DNA of 64,000 bases. It comes from Calendula officinalis (taxonomy: Eukaryota > Streptophyta > Magnoliopsida > Asterales > Asteraceae). The notes under the pieces are model-generated. The model searched no databases. It worked only from the letters and a program-made list of their open reading frames with translations, and had not been told where the DNA came from. The translations under genes were made by a program, and so were the position numbers. Shown piece by piece: positions 57,786 through 64,000 of this stretch. Location of the stretch: the NCBI GenBank assembly GCA_963853835.1, contig OY970825.1, positions 30,442,835-30,506,834 on the forward strand, given 5' to 3'. Every line of letters begins with the position of its first letter. Positions within the stretch are counted from its first letter, which is position 1.

Positions 57786-59248
57786 TTCTATCAGAATATA
57801 ATTTAAAAAACTTATTACAAAATATCTTATATTATTTAATATAGCAACTACATCAAACAACCCACCTTTGATGGATCAGATCAAAATTTCGTACCAAATT
57901 ATTTCTCTGTTTGTGCAGCCAATTTGACTTTTTACCATTTGACTTTAATACTAATATAAAGATATATATATTAAAAATAAGAAAGTGGAGAATCCCATCT
58001 TGTTTTGTGTGATTTACAAAAAATGGGATTTTGGTTCATGTTTTTGACATCAATTCGAACACCTTTTCAAGTTGCAAATTGCAGTGGAATTATGAGGTTT
58101 TGAATGTAATCCTTTGGTGGATATTTTTAGGTAGTTTCAAATATTCAATTATGTTTATATATTATTAAATATTATACTAGTAAAAATTTTGTTAATATTT
58201 TAATAGTATTCAACGTGAGTTTTGTTAATTTCAATCCATGGAATGTGTGTTTATATACATTAGAAGGGATTAAAAAAATTATATTTGTATACTAAAGTTA
58301 CGATATTATAAAAACTGGGTACTAAAAAGCACCCTAGCGGTATAAGTTGTTGTAAGGTATTTTTTATTGACATGGGATTATGTGTTCAAGTTTCATTGTG
58401 AATAATATGATATAAATTAAAAACTAATTTAAAGCAATGTATGTTATGGTGTTCAAAAAATAAAAATTATATAAAGAATTGGGCGTAGACACATTTATTT
58501 GTTAACTATGGTAAGTTCCACTAAGTATACACAAAATTATGCATTGGCTCATTTAATTATATATTTATTTTGTAACATGTTATTAATATATTATTTTGTT
58601 TTAAGTCATTACCAATGTAGGAGTCTTGACTTTCTCACTAGAGGTCGCATGTTTAAACTTAACTAGACCAGAAACAACAACGTAGATACTGTAGTTAGGC
58701 AACATATATTTGAGTCAAAGACTCACTCTCATTAAATAACAATGAACATGGAACTAAAAACTCCTCCGTTTATTAATTAATACATTAATCGGGAAACTAG
58801 TTTTACTATTATAAAAAAAAAAGTAAATTAGCATTCTAAGATAATAATGAACTAGCTAGATAAGGGAATCAAACCATTCCCTTTTATCAGTTTATGTATA
58901 GTGATGGTTGTCAACTTGCACAGATCCTATCAAGAAATATGGTATGAAATATAATTGGTTTTTGGAGACAACTTTATTTGAGATGAAGCAAATTTAATAA
59001 TGAAGATCCATCATAGGATGCTTTCTTGTACTTGTGAATGTCAACCTTTTCGTTGACCGCCATCAAATAATTGGCAAGTTGAATTTGAGATCACTAGTAA
59101 TGCGCGCTTCATGAACTTTTGTTGTTTAGTACTAAACCCATGTAAGACTAGTAATATTTATATTTAATACATATATAAGAAATTTATATGGGACACTTAA
59201 AAATAATGTTATTGTAGGTATATCTCATTATTAAAAGTGTTTATGATA
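57786..59248. other. AT-rich intergenic DNA
   Basis: No gene seen. Mostly long A/T-rich stretches. Confidence 0.5.
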
Positions 59249-59353
59249 CAATCTTGAATGATTATTATTACTATATGGAATCTTTAATATGAGATACAAA
59301 GTATAGAAATTATCTCTATCCTAAAATACACGATATACATATGTTTACTAATA
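59249..59353 (+). repeat. Left copy of a roughly 105 bp direct repeat (LTR-like)
   Basis: AATCTTGAATGATTATTATT ... GATACAAAGTATAGAA ... TCTATCCTAAAATAC ... TTTACTAAT. The same string recurs at 59880-59996 with scattered differences and an 11-12 bp indel. The two copies flank a copia integrase relic, so they are probably remnants of its LTRs. Confidence 0.65.
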
Positions 59354-59589
59354 GACCTGCGCAGTTGAAGTGGGAGGAGAGCGGACGCTCAAACTTACAT
59401 AAAAAACGTATTATCCGTTTGCCAATTTACTTGTCATAATCATGTATCTTTGAATTTGACCCTTTGGTTTATTGTGAAGGATTTCAAGAATGAGACGCTA
59501 ATTTCACGCCAGTAGCTCGAGTGATCTCTACCCATTCACCGCACCCGAACCACCACCATGCGTTCATTTAGCTACCACCACCACCAATC

Positions 59590-59880
59590 AATGGCACAAT
59601 CCCCCCAGACACCCGGGTACCACTATCTTAGATTTTCTTCGTACTCATTTATTTATTTCGTGTAATAAAGTTAAAACTTCTAGTATTTGTCATTCCTTTC
59701 AATTCCCAAAAAATAAAAGACTTCCTTTTTACGACTCTAATACTACCACTTTTGCACCATTTGATATTATACATTGTGACTTGTGGACATCACCCATTCG
59801 TAGTAACTCCAATTATAAATATTATATGGTCCTTATTGATCACTTCACACAATATGTTTGGATTTACCCCTCAAATACAA
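59590..59880 (+). pseudogene. Copia GAG-pre-integrase and integrase relic
   Basis: One plus-strand frame reads WHNPPRHPGTTILDFLRTH, then CHSFQFPKNKRLPFYDSNTT, then FAPFDIIHCDLWTSP and YYMVLIDHFTQYVW. This is the junction of the GAG-pre-integrase domain and the start of the integrase core of a Retrofit-like copia element, with one catalytic Asp (HCDLWTSP). Nothing before or after it is recognisable apart from the flanking direct repeats: it is a heavily deleted element. Confidence 0.75.
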
Positions 59881-59996
59881 ATCTTGAATGATTATTATTA
59901 ACATAGGGAACCTTTTATATAGGGAGATACAAAGTATAGAAGTTATCTCTATCCTAAAATACAAGATATACGTACATACATTTACTAATAATTATG
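59880..59996 (+). repeat. Right copy of the LTR-like direct repeat
   Basis: Matches 59249-59353. It directly adjoins the integrase relic on its left. Confidence 0.65.
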
Positions 59997-60310
59997 AAAT
60001 GAAAATCTATAGCTAGCGTTTTTATATAAAAAAAATTGTATTCCCACTATAAGAGCTTTCCAAGGTGACCTAACCGTTGGCGTGATTGTTCTTTAATCCC
60101 CTCAAGCCATCTGCTAAATATTACTTAGAAAAAGATTGAACCTGTGATATCTATCATATATCAGTGAATGAAAGAGTATAATTGCTTGAGTACCATATAA
60201 TTGCTTGAGTACCACGTGAAATAATATTTGAGGATGTAAATATTAACACATTAATGTTAATGTGGTGATGAGGTTACGCCTGTATCTCAATTTTACTTAA
60301 CAACCCTAAA

Positions 60311-60442
60311 TAACTTACTTTTAAAAGTTAAAACACAGGGTAATTTTAACATAGGTATATTACCCTTTTATGCAAAGATTTAACGACCATTTTACCCTTC
60401 TGAAGCCAACATTATACCTTTTAACCTTTTCAAAAGTAAGTT
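60311..60442. repeat. Small inverted-repeat hairpin (MITE-like)
   Basis: TAACTTACTTTTAAAAGTTA on the left pairs with the reverse complement of CTTTTCAAAAGTAAGTTA on the right, about 130 bp apart. Inside is a second small inverted repeat around GGGTAATTTT/TATTACCC. No target duplication was confirmed. Confidence 0.5.
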
Positions 60443-61639
60443 ACCACTTGCTGGATAAAAATAAAAGTACAAGCACCACAAACAAGTGAACAAACACTGG
60501 TCTATAATATGTCACCATTATGCAATTATCCCTTTTAGAAAATGAAATCAATATTTTTAAAACAGTAAACTAAACATCTATAAGACTATAAATGAATGTA
60601 TCTGTCTTTAATCGAATTTGATTTCAAATTCAAAAATAAACTTAGGTTAAAATTGCTACATTGCATTAAGTATCGATACATATTCTCAAGTTCTTGAGCT
60701 TGTTTTAATGAGTATCGTCGGCATTTCAAGCGATCAAAACAAGTTTTGCACAAAAGCATGTATAATTTTATCCAACAAATTAACACATTACTAATTAACT
60801 TAAGACAAGCCTAAACTCACTTTTTGAATATATGTTAAGCTTTATTTATTCACCATTTCATGTCCCGATGGTCTAAATAAAAGCAATAGACAAAAAGGAA
60901 AATTGTTCCAAAACGATGGGCCAAATGGAGGGATTTTAATCAATAGAGACCATTGGGTTGGGTCAACACTTCTCCTATGGTGGGATATGAATGGTTCTCA
61001 AGTAATGAAAGCTCCTTTTCTTGCTTTTTAACATTGTGTGTTTGTGCTATATCTTTCATTTTCTTTCTTTTGTTGGTGGTAAAGTTGTTACAACCTTTAT
61101 TTTCGATCGCTTTCTATATGCGGACTTTAGACGTTGATCCACGGTCGATACTAAATTGACATTTAGCATGAGTGGTTGGATAAGAGTCGTGTATCCATCC
61201 CTGAATTTCCAATAACCGTGATACTTCTCCATGAGAAAAATACTTCAAACATATGTTATATTTTGCCAAAGCGATGTAAATTTAAACCATATCTAGTGTC
61301 GATTTTATTAACATTATTGTTTTGGATTTTATCATTTTACGATGTGAAAGATTTTTCTAAAAGGGTATTTTTTAACTTTGTGTTTGTAACGTAGATGACT
61401 TAATCATTGTCATGATTGTTTTGTTAGAAATTTCGTACTAAATTTCGAATGCTTAGAATCTCTAAAGTCGTGTATTCACTTTCAGATCAAAGTATTTCAA
61501 AGGTACATTCGAAATCTTCAATCGGATAAAATCAGAGAGTTAACAAGAACAAAGAATATGTGATCGTTTTGAGAAAATCGTACCAGAAAAATATGACCAA
61601 ATCATTGTTATTCCAATCTCTTGAAAACTGACGAAAACT
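60443..61639. other. Intergenic DNA, no supported gene
   Basis: Open frames of 60-100 codons occur on both strands but have no domain, no start context and no family resemblance that I recognise. Confidence 0.45.
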
Positions 61640-61910
61640 ACTTTGAACTGCCAAAGGCAGTTGCAAACCGCCCAAAACTGCCAAAACCGGGTCGGTTTCG
61701 GGTCTGATTCGACGGGTCAGAAAAACCGGGTTTGAATCCGAATTCGGATTTTCCATGCATTTTTCATAAAGGAATATTAACCTAAAAAAATTTTCAAGCT
61801 GACCTGGCAGCTCAACCCCAGCCAGGGGCTCTGCCACTTGGACCCCGCCAGGTGCGCTGCCCCTTGGAACCCAGTTATCGGGGGCGCTGCCCCGAACCCC
61901 CGTTAAGTCA
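61640..61910. repeat. GC-rich repeat block, probably LTR-derived
   Basis: A GC-rich patch in AT-rich DNA, with words such as GGGGGCGCTGCCCCGAACCC, CCAGCCAGGGGCTCTGCC and CCGCCAGGTGCGCTGCCCCT that read as imperfect repeats and partial palindromes. Similar GGGGCAGCGCCCC-type patches occur in some plant LTRs. No partner copy is present in this window, so the element type cannot be fixed. Confidence 0.4.
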
Positions 61911-64000
61911 GTGTATTTTAATCATAACAAACTTAAACAAGTGTGCACTCCGCACCACCCTTACTTGTTCAATATTTATTAGAATTACATTTGGTCAATA
62001 AGTTTATCCCATTACACTTAAATAATATTGGTGATACAAATCACCAACATGTTTTCGAGCCTTTCACTGACTATCTTGTATATGTTCACATAAGGAACAT
62101 ATCGAATATGTGACATTTAGAAGATTATTTCAAACGCACTTAACATTAGGTTATCAATGGATGGTTAGGATGCGAAAGATATTAGTTTGAATGTAAACAG
62201 ATGTTACAACTTACATGGGTAACAAGCCCTCACCACTTGTCCCAAAACTTGGCATGAATCTTGTGAAGATATTTGTACTTTTCAAAGGCTTTTTTGCCTT
62301 TCATTTTTCATGTGGCTCTTGGGCCACTTTCCACACTTGTGTGTTTATGAATAGAATAGTATGAGTGTAATGGGGAGTGGGGTAGAACAAAGCCTTCTCT
62401 ATTATTCTTTGTTGGTGTGTGAGAGAGCATAGCTTTTAAGAAAATTGAATGGCCTAACTTGGCATGTTGTCCCACATCTTGAATAATGCTAATGCAAATG
62501 GGAATCATAATGTTGTGATATTTTAGTAGTTGTCAAAAGAGTTTTTGGTTATCATGTCATAATCACACGAAATAAAAGCCGTCTACAAGTTTAACCCGCA
62601 AACGAGAGAGTTACCATTTGCGATTAGGTCAAGATTCTTGATTGCAACATTAGAAAACTTATGAGTGCAAGACGGGTTGGTTCTAGTATAGTGATTTGTC
62701 AATTTAAGAATAACATCAAACACACTTTTACATTAGAATTACGCAAACTTGTATTGTTCTACCACTTGTATTATACCATAAAATTGTGAATTGCCGTTGG
62801 GAAAGTTACATATAAAGTCGTAAGGAAAACATTACTTACCCATATGAGTAACGATCATAAGTGAACAATTACACTTGCAAGAACTTAATGTTTACTACAA
62901 AGATCTTTTAGGAAGCAATATCTCTACTCCCGATTAAAGGTATGATTGTCTATATCCCACTACCCTCATAAAGAAAGAAAGATGCGAGGCGGTAAATTAT
63001 AGCATGTAAAATGTACTCTTTGCATATTATGCATCTTTTTTTTGTTCAAAAGCTAGAGAAGGGACAATGACATTATGAAGCAACTTTGTTCTATTCTCAC
63101 ACCCAAAAGAAAACATCTAAGCATCCTCTTTGCTCTTTCCTTTTTTCAAGTGCATCTTCCTGCAACTTAATGTGTTCAAGCCTTGATAAAAAGGGCATCT
63201 TAAATACAGTTGTTCTTTCAAGATAAGAAGATGACACACAATGTACAACTTTCGATGCATGAGATGCAAGTTTCTATAGCGTTGATGGGTTGTATTGTTT
63301 TTTTCTTTTTGTCTATGCTAGCTATTTATGCCTATTGCAAACATCACAAAAGAATCTGTCTTAGTCTTCCTTTTCTATCCATTTGGTATATGAAGTGCTA
63401 TATACCTATGCTACATAATGTTGAGAGAATAACTAGTAAATCCCATCTGCTAGTGAGTATTGCAATGCTAATACTAGCATGATCCCTAATCTTACTATTG
63501 GCAAAACTAGACATGATTAGGTTTGGAATGAAGCTAGTCCCTAACCGAAAGGAAATCAAGAAAATGGTCTTGGTCGCACTGAAGACCGAACCGACGACGT
63601 CTTGGACCGGTCTGAGAACCGCGATTTTCCGATTTTTTTTACCTTTTTCGGTTTTGGGCTGAACTAGACCGAGTACCAATTTTGAATGAAAATTAGAACA
63701 AGACACAAATCAGTATCACTACGTTCAATCCTATTTGGTTTTGGTGTTTCAACCGGTTCTCAGTCCAGTTCGCACATGCATATGTTGTAAACTATATGGA
63801 TAACAAAAACAACAATATTCAATCCTTTGAATGATGAATATGGATGAGATTATAAGTAGACAATCATATTTGTACCCAGAGGTAGAGAAACTACTTCAGA
63901 GACATAAACTATATGGATTACCTTTCTTGAAACTAGTGAATTTCTAGGGTTTTCTAATGAGTGAAAACAAAGGAAAAATATACAAACTTGTAGGTTTGAT
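61911..64000. other. Intergenic DNA, no supported gene
   Basis: AT-rich. A 90-codon frame at 63210-63482 has two hydrophobic stretches but no recognisable family. Around 63560-63670 is an ACCGAACC/CGGTTTTGG-type patch of the kind found in transposon relics. No RNA gene was seen. Confidence 0.4.

Noticed and set aside
63210..63482. 90-codon frame with two hydrophobic stretches
   Set aside because: No family recognised, no neighbouring exon or promoter evidence; could be chance in AT-rich DNA.
1..64000. tRNA or rRNA genes
   Set aside because: TGGTATCAGAGC strings are retroelement primer sites complementary to a tRNA, not tRNA genes; no cloverleaf or rRNA segment was recognised by eye.

Overview
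This is a plant nuclear window. The evidence is plant LTR retrotransposons with a tRNA-iMet type primer site (TGGTATCAGAGC), one spliced host gene with GT..AG intron borders, AT-rich intergenic DNA and no bacterial-style operons. The extra 3' ORF of the copia element at 36.4-50.7 kb and the overall repeat style resemble repeats I associate with Asteraceae (Artemisia, Tanacetum, Lactuca, Helianthus). That family-level guess is an inference. I see one intact host gene, an AZG1-type purine (adenine/guanine) permease on the minus strand at 32809-35085, in two exons. Almost everything else is mobile DNA.

Layout. 1-3660: decayed Ty3/gypsy LTR end and gag relic. 4336-5972: a terminal-inverted-repeat DNA element (MULE-like or foldback) between TA repeats, followed by a long (TA)n. 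6028-30113: a nested tower of insertions. The host of the tower is a Tekay-like gypsy element (5' LTR remnant 12471-13441, broken gag-pol 13635-17837 continuing at 27787-28060, 3' LTR 28073-30113). A minus-strand LTR element sits in its 5' LTR (LTR 7007-12470, PBS 6994-7005). A second gypsy element (7425-11749) sits inside that LTR. A 9.9 kb element without gag-pol (LARD-like, 17838-27781, perfect AATGT target duplication) is inserted in the last part of the host's pol, and it carries a hAT-like MITE (20951-21481, perfect 8 bp target duplication).

30737-32127: another long-TIR DNA element. 32809-35085: the AZG1-like gene. 36390-50697: a Sirevirus-like Ty1/copia element with gag, pol and a long env-position 3' ORF, interrupted by a 3.1 kb solo LTR (43105-46199, perfect AAATT duplication) related to the LARD's LTR. 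51644-52020: a G-rich GGT-type minisatellite. 52598-57780: a very young Ale/Retrofit-type copia element (203 bp LTRs that I see differing at two positions, perfect CATGC duplication) that still carries three frameshifts, all beside A-runs, and a nonsense codon. 57.8-64 kb: intergenic DNA with a copia integrase relic, a small hairpin MITE and a GC-rich repeat block.

All the large retroelements carry stops, frameshifts or deletions, so none looks autonomous as written. The features most worth following up are the TACTACTGAT motif strewn through the Sirevirus-like element, the palindrome arrays in the gypsy LTRs, the paired hairpins and C-poor interior of the LARD, and the filler-type deletion junction in the gypsy element at 7425-11749.
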